Shown here one piece after another: positions 1 to 7,844 of a stretch of 33,489 nt of DNA (position 1 is its first letter; each line of letters begins with the position of its first letter). The stretch lies in the NCBI GenBank assembly GCA_022703445.1, contig JAKLDR010000046.1, positions 1 to 33,489 on the forward strand, in the 5' to 3' direction. Below the pieces are notes generated by a model. That model was not told the origin of the DNA. It worked only from the letters and a program-made list of their open reading frames with translations, and did not search any database. The stretch comes from Planctomycetota bacterium. GTDB lineage: Bacteria > Planctomycetota > SZUA-567 > JAKLDR01. Made by a program: the position numbers and the translations under genes.

Positions 1-1521
1 GTCAACGACAACTACAGCCTGGCCGGCTACCTGACCCACGACGAGATGAAGGGCTACCTGCTCCTCGAGAAGAAGCAGGCCGACCTCAAGCTCGACGAGA
101 CCTCCCTGCTGGAGAAGATCGCCTCCGGCGGAATGTTCTTCGGCGTCGACCCCGACGCGGTGCACCAGTGTCTGGTCCGGGTCTCCACCCGGGGCGGGGC
201 CCAGTTGCTTGAGATCGCCGCCGGCCGCCGGCCCGAGGACGGCTCCGACGGAACGATCGAGTTCTACATCCAGCCCTCCAGCGAGGAGGCCCGCTACACC
301 AAGGATGCCTCCGGCCGGATCAACTATCAGGAGCTGAACCTGATCGAGAACGTGGCCGCCGACCAGGAGGTGGCCAGGCTGCTGCCGCCGCGCCCCGGGG
401 TCCCCGGCAGCACGGTGACCGGGCGAGAGATCACCCCCCGGTCCGGATCTCCGGTCCGGGCCCGCGCCGGGAAGGGCGTGCGCCTGGGAGGGGTCGGCGA
501 CGTCTTCATCGCCGAGATCCCCGGCAGGCTGGTCTACGCCGACGACACCCTGAGCATCAGCCAGGACTACGAGGTCAAGGGCGACGTCGACTACTCGGTG
601 GGCAACGTGGACTTCGTCGGGCGGGTGGTCGTGCACGGCGAGGTGCTCGACGATTTCAGGGTTCGCGGGCTGATGGGCATCGAGATCCGCGGAGCCGTGG
701 GCAAGTGCCAACTGGTCTCGGACGGAGACATCGTCCTGGCCAGCGGCATGAACGGCAAGGCCGCCGGATCCGTGAAGGCCGGAGGCAAGGTCAGGGCCCG
801 CTACCTGAACGAGGTGACCGTCGAGGCGGTCGGCGACATCCAGGTCGAGCGCGAGGCCTACAATGCGGTGGCCCGCACCGCCGGAGTCTTCACGGCCGGC
901 GGCAAGACGGTGGGCGGGGAGATCACCGCGCTCCGGGGCATCGAACTCGCCGTGGCCGGCAGCGAACTGGGGGTTTCCACCAAGCTGGTGGCCGGCACCG
1001 ACTTCCGCCGCTCCGAGCGCATCCGGGAGATCAACGCCCGGACCGCGGCGGTCGACAAAGAGATCGACCGCATCTCCACGGCCATCGGCCCCCTCCTGGC
1101 GGACCCCAAGCGCGTGGCGCTGCTGCCCGCCGACAAGAAGAAGGTGGTCCTGGCACTGGTCGGCCACCTGCGCACCCTCAAGGAGCAGCGCGAGGGCTAC
1201 GCCGCGCAGATGCTTCAGGTCGACGCCGACGACGCCACGGCCGTCAGACAGGTCAACATCCGCGAGCGGCTGTTCCCCAGCGTTATCGTCGAGGTCGGCG
1301 CCAACCGCCTGCTGATGAAGAGCCAGTCCACCGGTCCGCTCTCGCTGGTCGAGGACCTGCTGGCCGGCACGGTGCGCATCGTCGCCTACGCTCCGCTGGG
1401 CGCCGCCAGGATAGAACCCACACCCGGCGCCGTGCAGGGCGGGACCCCGCCGGCCTTCCCGAGCACGGCCTCCAAGCCGCCGGCCCCTCCGGCCAGGCCC
1501 GGAGACAGAGGGGCCAGGTAG
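1..1521 (+). CDS. FapA/DUF342 family protein (5' end outside window)
   Basis: The reading frame is open from base 1, and the codons before the first ATG (46) read sensibly as protein, so the gene almost certainly starts upstream of the window. The visible 506 residues match the FapA (DUF342, 'flagellar assembly protein A') family. Positions counted from the ATG at 46: a beta-rich N-terminal half with a V-x-G-x-x-V-x-G-R-E motif near 117-127, a DYEVKGDVDYSVGNVDFVG segment near 175-193, then repeated G-x-V/I beta-helix turns, and a helical charged stretch near 325-400. FapA function is poorly defined; it is known from flagellar and polymer-forming surface contexts. The Pro-rich tail (about 470-491) looks disordered. 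The stop lies 3 nt before the kinase start, so the two are probably co-transcribed and translationally coupled. Confidence 0.88.
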   Translation, partial: VNDNYSLAGYLTHDEMKGYLLLEKKQADLKLDETSLLEKIASGGMFFGVDPDAVHQCLVRVSTRGGAQLLEIAAGRRPEDGSDGTIEFYIQPSSEEARYTKDASGRINYQELNLIENVAADQEVARLLPPRPGVPGSTVTGREITPRSGSPVRARAGKGVRLGGVGDVFIAEIPGRLVYADDTLSISQDYEVKGDVDYSVGNVDFVGRVVVHGEVLDDFRVRGLMGIEIRGAVGKCQLVSDGDIVLASGMNGKAAGSVKAGGKVRARYLNEVTVEAVGDIQVEREAYNAVARTAGVFTAGGKTVGGEITALRGIELAVAGSELGVSTKLVAGTDFRRSERIREINARTAAVDKEIDRISTAIGPLLADPKRVALLPADKKKVVLALVGHLRTLKEQREGYAAQMLQVDADDATAVRQVNIRERLFPSVIVEVGANRLLMKSQSTGPLSLVEDLLAGTVRIVAYAPLGAARIEPTPGAVQGGTPPAFPSTASKPPAPPARPGDRGAR

Positions 1522-1524
1522 GCC

Positions 1525-4476
1525 ATGGCCGCCAAGTGCCCGCACTGCGGCGCCCAGGCCACCCTGGAGGGCATCCGGGCCGCCAACGGACGCTGCCCCA
1601 GCTGCAACTCCATGGTCAAGGTCAAGTTCACCGGCGCTCCCCGCCCGGTGGCCAAGGCCCCGGCCAAGCCGCCCGGCGAGGGGCTGAGGAACTCCCTGGA
1701 GAACATCGGCCCGTATGAGATCCTCGCGGAGATCTCGCGCGGCGGCATGGGCATAGTCTACAAGGCCCGGGACAAGAACCTCAAGAAGACCGTGGCCATC
1801 AAGGTGCTGCTGCGCGGCTCCGAGTCCAGCGCCGAGGAGCTCAAGCGCTTCCGGCGCGAGGCCGAGGCCGCTGCCAAGCTGCAGCACTCCAACATCGTGC
1901 CCATCCACGCCGTGGGCGTGTGCCAGGGCCTGCACTACTTCATCATGGACTTCATAGAGGGCAGCGCGCTCAGCGACCTGGCCGCCCGCGGCGGGGTCAG
2001 CCCGCGGCAGGCCCTGGACTACGTCGAACAGCTGGCCGACGCCCTGACCTACGCCCACGCCGCCGGGGTCTTTCACCGCGACATCAAGCCGGCCAACGTG
2101 ATGATCGACCGCTTCGACCGGCCGCAGCTCATGGACTTCGGGCTGGCCAAGGACGTGGGCTCCGAGACCCAACTCACCCAGGTAGGCACGACCATGGGCA
2201 CGCCCACCTACATGCCGCCCGAGCAGGCCGAGGGCGACCTGGCCGGGATCGACGCCCAGAGCGATGTCTACTCACTGGGCGCGGTGCTCTACGAGCTGCT
2301 GACCGGACAGGCCCCCTTCGAGGGGCCGACCACCATGGCCATCCTCATGAAGGTCCTGGAGGAGGAACCCCGGCGCCCGCGCAACATCAACCCGCGCATC
2401 CACCCCGACGTGGAGGCCATCTGCCTGAAGGCCATGGCCAAGGACAAGCGCGAGCGCTACAAGTCGGCCGCCGAGTTCCGCGACGACATCCGCCGCTTCA
2501 AGGCCGGCGAGATGATCGAGGCGGCCCGCGGCAGCGCCATGCGCCGGGCCGCCAGGATGATCCGCAGGCACGGGCAGCTCTTCGCCGCGCTGCTCCTCCT
2601 GGTCCTGGCCGCCGGCGCCCTGGTCGTCTGGCGGACGTGGGCCGAGAGGGAGGACGCCGTCCGGCGCCGGGCCGAGGCCGACCAGCGCGTCCAGCAGCTG
2701 CTGACCGAGGCCGACGAACTGGCCGCCGGCAACGCCCAGGCCCAGGCCCGCGCCGAGGAGCTCTACAAGCTGGTCCAGGGCCTCCGGCCCGGGGACCCGG
2801 CCGCGGCCCGCGGGCTCTCGGCCCTGGCCGAGAGCCGCCGCCGCCAGCAGATCGCATTCTTCCTCAGCAAGGGCCAGTCCTACCTGGAGAGCGGCAGCCA
2901 CGCCGCGGCCGGGGACATGTTCGAGGAGGTCCTCAAGCTCCTGAAGGACTCCGACCCCGAGGCCGCCCGCGCCCGCGCCGGCCTGCGGCGGGCCCATGGC
3001 ACCGGCACGCTCACACTGTCCTCGCGGCCGGCCGGCGCCGCCGTCTACGTGGCCGAAGGCCGGGACTTCCCCGAGCCGGAGCCGGGCAGCACCGCGACGC
3101 CGGGCCGCCGCCTGGGTGTGACCCCGCTGGTCCGCGCCGACATTCCCATGGGGCTGCACCGGATCACCCTGGTCCGGGACGGCTTCGGCTGGCAGTCGCT
3201 GCCCGTGGACGTCGAGCGCGGACAGGACTTCAGGCTGGAGGGCGATGTCGAACTCTTCCCCGTCTCCGCGACCCAGGGCAGCATCCGCGCCGCCTCCAAC
3301 CTGGTGCGCGTGCCCGCCGGGACGCTCCGGGGGATCGACGGCGGCCGGGATGTGGAGGTGGGCGAGTTCCTGCTCGACCGCTACGAACATCCCAACCGGC
3401 TGGGGATCCCGCCCGTCAGGGGCGTCAGCCGGACCGAGGCCCAGGACCAGGCCTCCCGGGCGGGAAAACGCCTGCCGGTCCGCTCTGAATGGCTGCTGGC
3501 CGCCGGGGGGCCCAAAGGTCTGGGATTCCCCTACGGCGACGTCTTCAAGCCCGACTACGCGGTCACCGGCCGGGCCTTCGACGAGGGGCCGCTGCCCTCC
3601 GGGAGCCGGCCGCGGGACCGCAGCCCGTGCGGCGCCTACGACATGAGCGGCAACGTCTCCGAGTGGGTGGCCCCCGAGGACCGCGCCACGCGCCCCGGCG
3701 CCGAGGAGGAGTTCAACAGCGCTGCCTGTGGCGGGAACTGGACCAGCATCCAGCCCGAGTCAGCCTCGGTCCAGTGGACGGTCGGATACGGCGCCACCGA
3801 TCAGCCGGAGGTCGTCGGCTTCCGCTGCGCGCTGTCGCCCCCGGACGCCAAGGGCACGCCCGGAACCGCGCCGCCGATCGGCCCACGGCCCCAGCCGGAT
3901 CCAGGCCGGCCGCCGGCCGCCAAGGAGGTCGTCCTCACGGCCTGCCCCCAGGGGATGATCGAGATCCGGCCGCAGCCGGGCACCCCTGCCTGGGAGCTGG
4001 TCAAGTACCCGTTCTGCATCGACCGCTTCGAGTTCCCCAACGAGGCCGGCAAGAAGCCGCGCAACAAGGTCACCTGGCACGAGGCCGACCGGCTGGCCCG
4101 CGCCGCCGGACTGCGCCTGGCCACCTTCGAGGAGTGGCAGGTCGCCGCTGGCGGCGCGCGTCTCACCAGATATCCGCACGGCAGCGACTACGACCCCGGC
4201 CGTCTGCCCGTCGGGCTGGGCCGCGAGGAGGGGCCGGTCGAGAGCGGGAGCTGGCCCGGGGCGGAGAGCCCCTTCAAAGGGCTGTTCGACCTGAACGGCA
4301 ACCTGGCCGAGTGGGTCGAGCCCCGCACCATCGAGGGACGCCGCTGCTGGGGCGTCGCCGGCGGCCACTGGTTCAGCAACCCCGAGAACGCCACCGCCGC
4401 ATCGTGGGAAGAGCGGGCGCCAGACGCCGCGACCGAGACCATCGGCTTCCGGCGGGCGGCCCGGCTGGAGAAGTGA
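1525..4476 (+). CDS. Membrane Ser/Thr protein kinase with zinc ribbon, PEGA and two FGE-like domains
   Basis: A 983-aa Hanks-type kinase. An N-terminal CPHC...CPSC zinc ribbon (residues 5-27) precedes the kinase domain (about 62-330). That domain has a glycine loop (R72-GGMG-76), ATP lysine K93, the catalytic HRDIKPAN loop with D186, and DFG at 204-206. A GTPTYMPPE activation segment follows. One membrane helix (about 353-372) is followed by a charged helical region, then a PEGA-like domain (about 493-585) beginning GTLTLSSRPAGAAVYV. Two SUMF1/FGE-like domains follow (about 592-770 and 810-983). They carry YDMSGNVSEWV and FDLNGNLAEWV signatures and GFR near each end. The kinase should be cytoplasmic and the PEGA/FGE part extracytoplasmic. 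The FGE-like domains are divergent and may bind ligand rather than make formylglycine. STAS follows 12 nt downstream. The kinase call is secure; FGE function is inferred. Confidence 0.95.
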   Translation: MAAKCPHCGAQATLEGIRAANGRCPSCNSMVKVKFTGAPRPVAKAPAKPPGEGLRNSLENIGPYEILAEISRGGMGIVYKARDKNLKKTVAIKVLLRGSESSAEELKRFRREAEAAAKLQHSNIVPIHAVGVCQGLHYFIMDFIEGSALSDLAARGGVSPRQALDYVEQLADALTYAHAAGVFHRDIKPANVMIDRFDRPQLMDFGLAKDVGSETQLTQVGTTMGTPTYMPPEQAEGDLAGIDAQSDVYSLGAVLYELLTGQAPFEGPTTMAILMKVLEEEPRRPRNINPRIHPDVEAICLKAMAKDKRERYKSAAEFRDDIRRFKAGEMIEAARGSAMRRAARMIRRHGQLFAALLLLVLAAGALVVWRTWAEREDAVRRRAEADQRVQQLLTEADELAAGNAQAQARAEELYKLVQGLRPGDPAAARGLSALAESRRRQQIAFFLSKGQSYLESGSHAAAGDMFEEVLKLLKDSDPEAARARAGLRRAHGTGTLTLSSRPAGAAVYVAEGRDFPEPEPGSTATPGRRLGVTPLVRADIPMGLHRITLVRDGFGWQSLPVDVERGQDFRLEGDVELFPVSATQGSIRAASNLVRVPAGTLRGIDGGRDVEVGEFLLDRYEHPNRLGIPPVRGVSRTEAQDQASRAGKRLPVRSEWLLAAGGPKGLGFPYGDVFKPDYAVTGRAFDEGPLPSGSRPRDRSPCGAYDMSGNVSEWVAPEDRATRPGAEEEFNSAACGGNWTSIQPESASVQWTVGYGATDQPEVVGFRCALSPPDAKGTPGTAPPIGPRPQPDPGRPPAAKEVVLTACPQGMIEIRPQPGTPAWELVKYPFCIDRFEFPNEAGKKPRNKVTWHEADRLARAAGLRLATFEEWQVAAGGARLTRYPHGSDYDPGRLPVGLGREEGPVESGSWPGAESPFKGLFDLNGNLAEWVEPRTIEGRRCWGVAGGHWFSNPENATAASWEERAPDAATETIGFRRAARLEK

Positions 4477-4488
4477 GGAGACCGGACC

Positions 4489-4812
4489 ATGCCCAAGGCC
4501 AAGTGTGAAGTGCGCGGCGGGCGGATGACCGTCGCCGGAGACCTCTCCACCGATTCCGACACCAACTTCGACGGAGCCTGCCAGCAGCTGCTGGCCGATC
4601 CGTCGAAGACGCCGGTGGTCGACCTGAGCTCCGTCACCTTCCTGTCCAGCACCTACGTCGGCCTGCTCGCCGAACTGGGGCTGGGCGTAGGCCAGTCCGG
4701 CCGGAAGCTCACGATCGTGGCCGGCACCCGGATCGCGGCTTTGCTCCGCGAAGCCGGGCTCGGGTCCATCGCCGCGGTCGAGAACGCCCCCGGAAAGAAG
4801 CCCCGGGCCTGA
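4489..4812 (+). CDS. STAS-domain anti-sigma-factor antagonist-like protein
   Basis: A 107-aa single STAS domain in the SpoIIAA/RsbV length range. The segment VVDLSSVTFLSSTYVGLL (43-60) aligns by eye with the phosphorylated loop of the family (usually FIDSSGLG). S54 falls at the phospho-serine position, while the usual Asp before it is Ser53 and the Gly is Tyr56. In the classical system such proteins bind or release an anti-sigma kinase according to phosphorylation. No RsbW-type kinase is visible here; the adjacent kinase is Hanks-type. A GAGGAG-type ribosome site precedes the ATG, 12 nt after the kinase stop. The gene overlaps the next start by one base (TGATG), so translational coupling is likely. 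Partner identity is inference. Confidence 0.88.
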   Translation: MPKAKCEVRGGRMTVAGDLSTDSDTNFDGACQQLLADPSKTPVVDLSSVTFLSSTYVGLLAELGLGVGQSGRKLTIVAGTRIAALLREAGLGSIAAVENAPGKKPRA

Positions 4813-6686
4813 TGTCCCGGCCGGCCTCGCTTCCAGAGGGGGGCGGCGCCCGCCGGGCTGGCGCGCTTTCCGCTCTGATCCCCATCCTGGCCGGTTGCCT
4901 GTCCGGCGCGGGCGAGCCGCCCGTCGCGCCCGGCGCCGCACCGCCAGTGACGACGGCTGCCCCGGCCCGCCCTGATCCGGTCTTCGGCGCGCCAGCTCCG
5001 CAGCCGGCCCCGCCTTCCAGGCAGGATCCGGCCGAGCCGGTCGGACCGCTGCGCAGGGAGGAGCCCGCCAGGCCGCCGGAATTCGAAGGCGCTCCGCCGG
5101 CCGCGGACGCCTCCGTCCTGCTGCGCCACCGGGTCGACGCCACCCGCCGCCTGGTCTACGCCGGAGTCTGCGAGGACGAGGTCCTGGCCGGGGTCGGTGA
5201 GGGGGCGAACGAGTCGGTCATCAAGCGCAGCTGGAGGGTGGCCCGCCGCCACCTGCTGCTGGGATCGGCCGATGGCGCCCCGGCCGAGATGGTCTCCAGT
5301 TCGCTGGAGGAACTGGCCGCCGCCACCTGGGCGGGCCGCGACGCCCTGACCGACATGCGCAGCCGCCCCTGGAACGGGCGCCGGCTGGGATCCGGCCGGC
5401 GGAGGTTCTCCGAGCGCGGCGTCGAGCCGCTGCCCTCGGACACGTCCCCCGACCAGTTCCTGGAGCCGCTGCCCGAGTTCCCCCGCCTGCCCCGCGGCCG
5501 GCTGACTGCCGCTGCCCCGCTGGTCGAGTCCGTCGCCCCGTACCAGGTCGAGTGGCGACTGACCGGGGCCGGCACCCTGGGCAAACGCCGCTGCTGGCAG
5601 GCAACCAGGACCGTCTCCCGGCCATCCGGCGGTCGCCCCGCGCCAGCCGACCTGCTGGGGTTCCAGGACGAGTACCTCTTGGACGCGGCCGACGGCACGG
5701 TGCTGCGCGTGCGCCGGACCAGTGCCCGCCCCGCCGGCTTCATGGGGCACATCCGGGAGCTGAGCCTGGCGCTGGTCGAGGACACCCCGGAAGCGCCCGC
5801 CGCGTTCGACCGCGAAGCCCGGGAGGCCGCCGAGACTTCGCGGCTGCTCGGAGCCATCGGTGAACGCCGCCCGGACCTGGCTGTTGAGCTGGCCGCCAGG
5901 TCGTCCGCCCCAGTCCGCGACGGCCCGGCAGCGGCGCTGGCCCGGCGGTACGCCGACGGCGAGAAGGCTCTGGCCGAGGCCCGGGGCGGCGCTCGGCGCG
6001 TCGACTTGGTGCCCGAGGACACCTACGTCCTGCTCTGGGCTCCGGAGAAGCTCGGGAAGGGCGTCCGGCTGGTCCCGGTGGTCTTCTTCCACGGAGCTGG
6101 GGCAAACCCGCAGAGCTACTTCCGCGACTGGGAGGAGAAGTCGGCCGCCGACCGGCCGCTGCTGCTGGTCTTCCCCCGTTCGCGCTCCTGGACCTGGCAG
6201 CTCGACGCCGACGGCGCGGTGGTCGGCAGCCTGCTGGAGCGCCTGGGCCGCACCTATGAACTGGACCGCGACCGCCTGGTCCTGGCCGGCCACGGCATGG
6301 GCGCGGAGCTGGCCTACGCCCTGGCCTACGGCGCGGAGTTCCCCGGCTTCCGGGTGCGGGGCATCGTCCCGGCAGGCGGCACCATGAGCCAGAAGGACGA
6401 GAACATGCGCCGGCTGCGCTCCCTGGCCTCCGACGGGAAACACGAGGAACTCGCTGCCAAGGTCCGCTTCGCCGACGTGCTGGCCCTGGCCGGCGAGGAG
6501 GACAGGCTCTACCCGCTCAAGGACTACCAGAACACCGACCGGTGGCTGCGGAGCTTCAATCCCAAGGGCGTGGAACTGCTCACCACCCCCAAGCTCGGCC
6601 AGCAGTATTCGCCGGACTGGACGCCGGTCATCCTCGACTGGATCGGCAAGCTCAAGCCGCCGCCGGCTGCGGACGGTCGAAAATAG
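4812..6686 (+). CDS. Lipoprotein with alpha/beta-hydrolase fold lacking catalytic Ser and His
   Basis: A 624-aa protein. After a basic N-region, a hydrophobic stretch ends in a lipobox ILAGC with Cys29, predicting lipid anchoring, followed by a long Pro/Ala linker (about 30-100). The middle (about 105-400) is not recognised. The C-terminal part (about 405-624) is an esterase/PHB-depolymerase-like alpha/beta hydrolase: a VVFFHGAG oxyanion segment, then a nucleophile elbow LAGHGMGAE. There the residue expected to be Ser is Gly495 (GGC). Asp564 in GEEDRLYP is at the expected acid position. The segment where the catalytic His is expected reads LGQQYSP, with Gln597. The protein therefore looks like a pseudo-enzyme, perhaps a binding or scaffolding lipoprotein. 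It is the last gene of the + strand operon and starts by a 1-nt overlap with the STAS gene. Confidence 0.85.
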   Translation: MSRPASLPEGGGARRAGALSALIPILAGCLSGAGEPPVAPGAAPPVTTAAPARPDPVFGAPAPQPAPPSRQDPAEPVGPLRREEPARPPEFEGAPPAADASVLLRHRVDATRRLVYAGVCEDEVLAGVGEGANESVIKRSWRVARRHLLLGSADGAPAEMVSSSLEELAAATWAGRDALTDMRSRPWNGRRLGSGRRRFSERGVEPLPSDTSPDQFLEPLPEFPRLPRGRLTAAAPLVESVAPYQVEWRLTGAGTLGKRRCWQATRTVSRPSGGRPAPADLLGFQDEYLLDAADGTVLRVRRTSARPAGFMGHIRELSLALVEDTPEAPAAFDREAREAAETSRLLGAIGERRPDLAVELAARSSAPVRDGPAAALARRYADGEKALAEARGGARRVDLVPEDTYVLLWAPEKLGKGVRLVPVVFFHGAGANPQSYFRDWEEKSAADRPLLLVFPRSRSWTWQLDADGAVVGSLLERLGRTYELDRDRLVLAGHGMGAELAYALAYGAEFPGFRVRGIVPAGGTMSQKDENMRRLRSLASDGKHEELAAKVRFADVLALAGEEDRLYPLKDYQNTDRWLRSFNPKGVELLTTPKLGQQYSPDWTPVILDWIGKLKPPPAADGRK

Positions 6687-6692
6687 GACGTA

Positions 6693-6887
6693 TCAGGTCC
6701 TGCCAATCATTGCCCCAAGTTGAGAAAGTAACGCTTGCGCCTCCGAGACGCTTGCTCCCATCCTTGTTCCGAATTCTGATTGATCCAACGCCTCCAAAGC
6801 CTCATTGATCGCATTGTTAATGATCACCAATTCGTCCTGGGAGAGCCGCACCTCCACCCCTGCAGATAGCTTGCGAAGTAATTCCAT
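6693..6887 (-). CDS. Small hypothetical protein (64 aa)
   Basis: The start was chosen at the ATG at 6887 because GAGGAGGG sits just upstream. A longer in-frame start at 6959 would add 24 unlikely residues. The protein is acidic and probably all-helical: MELLRKLSAG, a short beta-like VEVRL, then LSQDELVIINNAINEALEAL and an E-F-G-T-R-M-G-A-S motif. It recalls small bacterial proteins with an L-N-N-A-L-N-E and F-x-T-R-x-G-V-S pattern. I cannot name that family, and an immunity-type role is only speculation. The gene converges on the lipoprotein gene with 6 nt between stops. Both it and its upstream region are visibly AT-richer than the neighbours, with ordinary codons such as TTA and AAT. This suggests recent acquisition. 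Confidence 0.6.
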   Translation of the reverse strand: MELLRKLSAGVEVRLSQDELVIINNAINEALEALDQSEFGTRMGASVSEAQALLSQLGAMIGRT

Positions 6888-6930
6888 GGCACCCTCCTCA
6901 CACCTAACCAGCCGCTGTTCTTTGCTCACA

Positions 6931-6953
6931 TGGCAAACGACCGGCCATTGCCA
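6931..6953. promoter_or_regulatory. Short inverted repeat upstream of the small gene
   Basis: TGGCAA and TTGCCA form perfect 6-nt arms separated by 11 nt, in the divergent region between the small - strand gene (start 6887) and the + strand gene at 7102. It could be an operator, but such arms can occur by chance and no clear promoter is recognisable for the small gene. Confidence 0.2.
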
Positions 6954-7065
6954 GCCCATTTTCGTCGTTCCATTTGCCGCTGCAAGAGGGCGCGTTCATC
7001 CCGGGATCTCCGTTGGCATCCCCGACCTATCCGGCCTATCTGCATACATCTGCGGTTTCAGCTCA

Positions 7066-7094
7066 TTGGACTTCATCGAGCGCCGGGGTAGAAT
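7066..7094 (+). promoter_or_regulatory. Sigma70-type promoter abutting the start codon of the DUF457 gene
   Basis: TTGGAC (7066-7071) and TAGAAT (7089-7094) are spaced by 17 nt. The -10 box ends 7 nt before the ATG at 7102, so the expected transcription start is at or next to the A of ATG. This implies a leaderless or almost leaderless mRNA, which fits the absence of a ribosome site. Confidence 0.65.
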
Positions 7095-7101
7095 CCCGTC
7101 C

Positions 7102-7782
7102 ATGGCATCCCTGCTAGGACACGCCCTGGGCGGCGGCGCGGCGATGGGGCTGGCCGCGAGGATCGGGCCGGCGGCGCTGACCGCCAAGCGCGCCATCTGG
7201 CTCTCGGCCGCTGTGGCCGTGCTCCCCGACCTAGACGTGCCCCTGTCCATCGTCTTCGGACAGTCGGCGGCCCTGGCCCACCGCGGGCCCTCGCACTCGC
7301 TGCTGGTGATCGGCCTGCTCGCCGCGGCCGCGGCGGTCGCCGCCATCTGGGGGGCCCTGAAGCCCGAGGAGAACCCGGCCTGGGGCTGGTTCCGGGCCTT
7401 CCTGGTCTTCGCCTTCGTCGGCGCTTCGCACCTGGCCCTCGACTGGCTGATGGGCCGCGGCCCGACCGTGCTCGGCGTCCAGGTGATGGGCCCGCGGGAA
7501 CTGGCTCCGCTCTGGCCGTTCTCCGACGCGACCCTGGCCAATTCGCCGATCCAGCTCATCCCCACCGCCCTCTACAGCACCGGGAGCTGGGAGTCCTACT
7601 TCGGAGTGCTCAAGGAGTGGCAGACCTGGGTGGGCATGCTGCTCGAGGTCATCATCCTGGTCCCCGCGCTGCTCCTGGCCTGGGGCAAGGCCCCGGCCTC
7701 GATCCGCTGGCCCATGGCCGGACTGTCGGCGGCGGGGATGCTCGTGACCTGGATCCTCTACCATCGGAACGGCCGGCTCTGA
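7102..7782 (+). CDS. DUF457/YdjM-type membrane-bound putative metal-dependent hydrolase
   Basis: A 226-aa polytopic membrane protein matching the DUF457 (YdjM, 'LexA-binding inner membrane-associated putative hydrolase') family. Conserved polar residues are visible: LPDLDVP with D43 and D45, HRGPSHS with H60 and H65, and HLALDWLMG with H110 and D114. These are plausible metal ligands near the membrane face. About five hydrophobic segments are apparent (roughly 30-50, 62-83, 93-113, 172-192, 200-220). The ATG at 7102 was chosen over in-frame ATGs upstream (from 6805) because the family begins with a short MASLLGH-like segment, and because a promoter lies immediately before it; the upstream extension overlaps the opposite small gene. 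The substrate is unknown for the family. No operon partner is evident; the next gene has its own promoter. Confidence 0.82.
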   Translation: MASLLGHALGGGAAMGLAARIGPAALTAKRAIWLSAAVAVLPDLDVPLSIVFGQSAALAHRGPSHSLLVIGLLAAAAAVAAIWGALKPEENPAWGWFRAFLVFAFVGASHLALDWLMGRGPTVLGVQVMGPRELAPLWPFSDATLANSPIQLIPTALYSTGSWESYFGVLKEWQTWVGMLLEVIILVPALLLAWGKAPASIRWPMAGLSAAGMLVTWILYHRNGRL

Positions 7783-7794
7783 GCGGCGGAACCG

Positions 7795-7823
7795 TTGACG
7801 GCCCTCCCCCTCCCGGCTATATT
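7795..7823 (+). promoter_or_regulatory. Sigma70-type promoter of the secreted hydrolase gene
   Basis: TTGACG (7795-7800) and TATATT (7818-7823) have 17-nt spacing, close to consensus. An AGGAGG ribosome site follows and the ATG is at 7845, giving a short leader of about 15 nt. The -35 box lies just after the stop of the upstream gene (7782). Confidence 0.75.
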
Positions 7824-7844
7824 GCCTGCACAGGAGGTCGAACT

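Noticed and set aside
4653..6443. Long open frame on the - strand opposite the STAS and lipoprotein genes
   Set aside because: Its composition is biased and it has no recognisable domain, signal or ribosome site; the + strand genes have both motifs and coupled junctions.
6685..6702. AGGAC...GTCCT hairpin between convergent stops
   Set aside because: Only about 5 bp with no U-run; too weak to call a terminator.
6805..7101. Upstream extension of the DUF457 protein
   Set aside because: The extra 99 residues overlap the opposite small gene and its upstream region, look random, and precede a good promoter; the ATG at 7102 is preferred.
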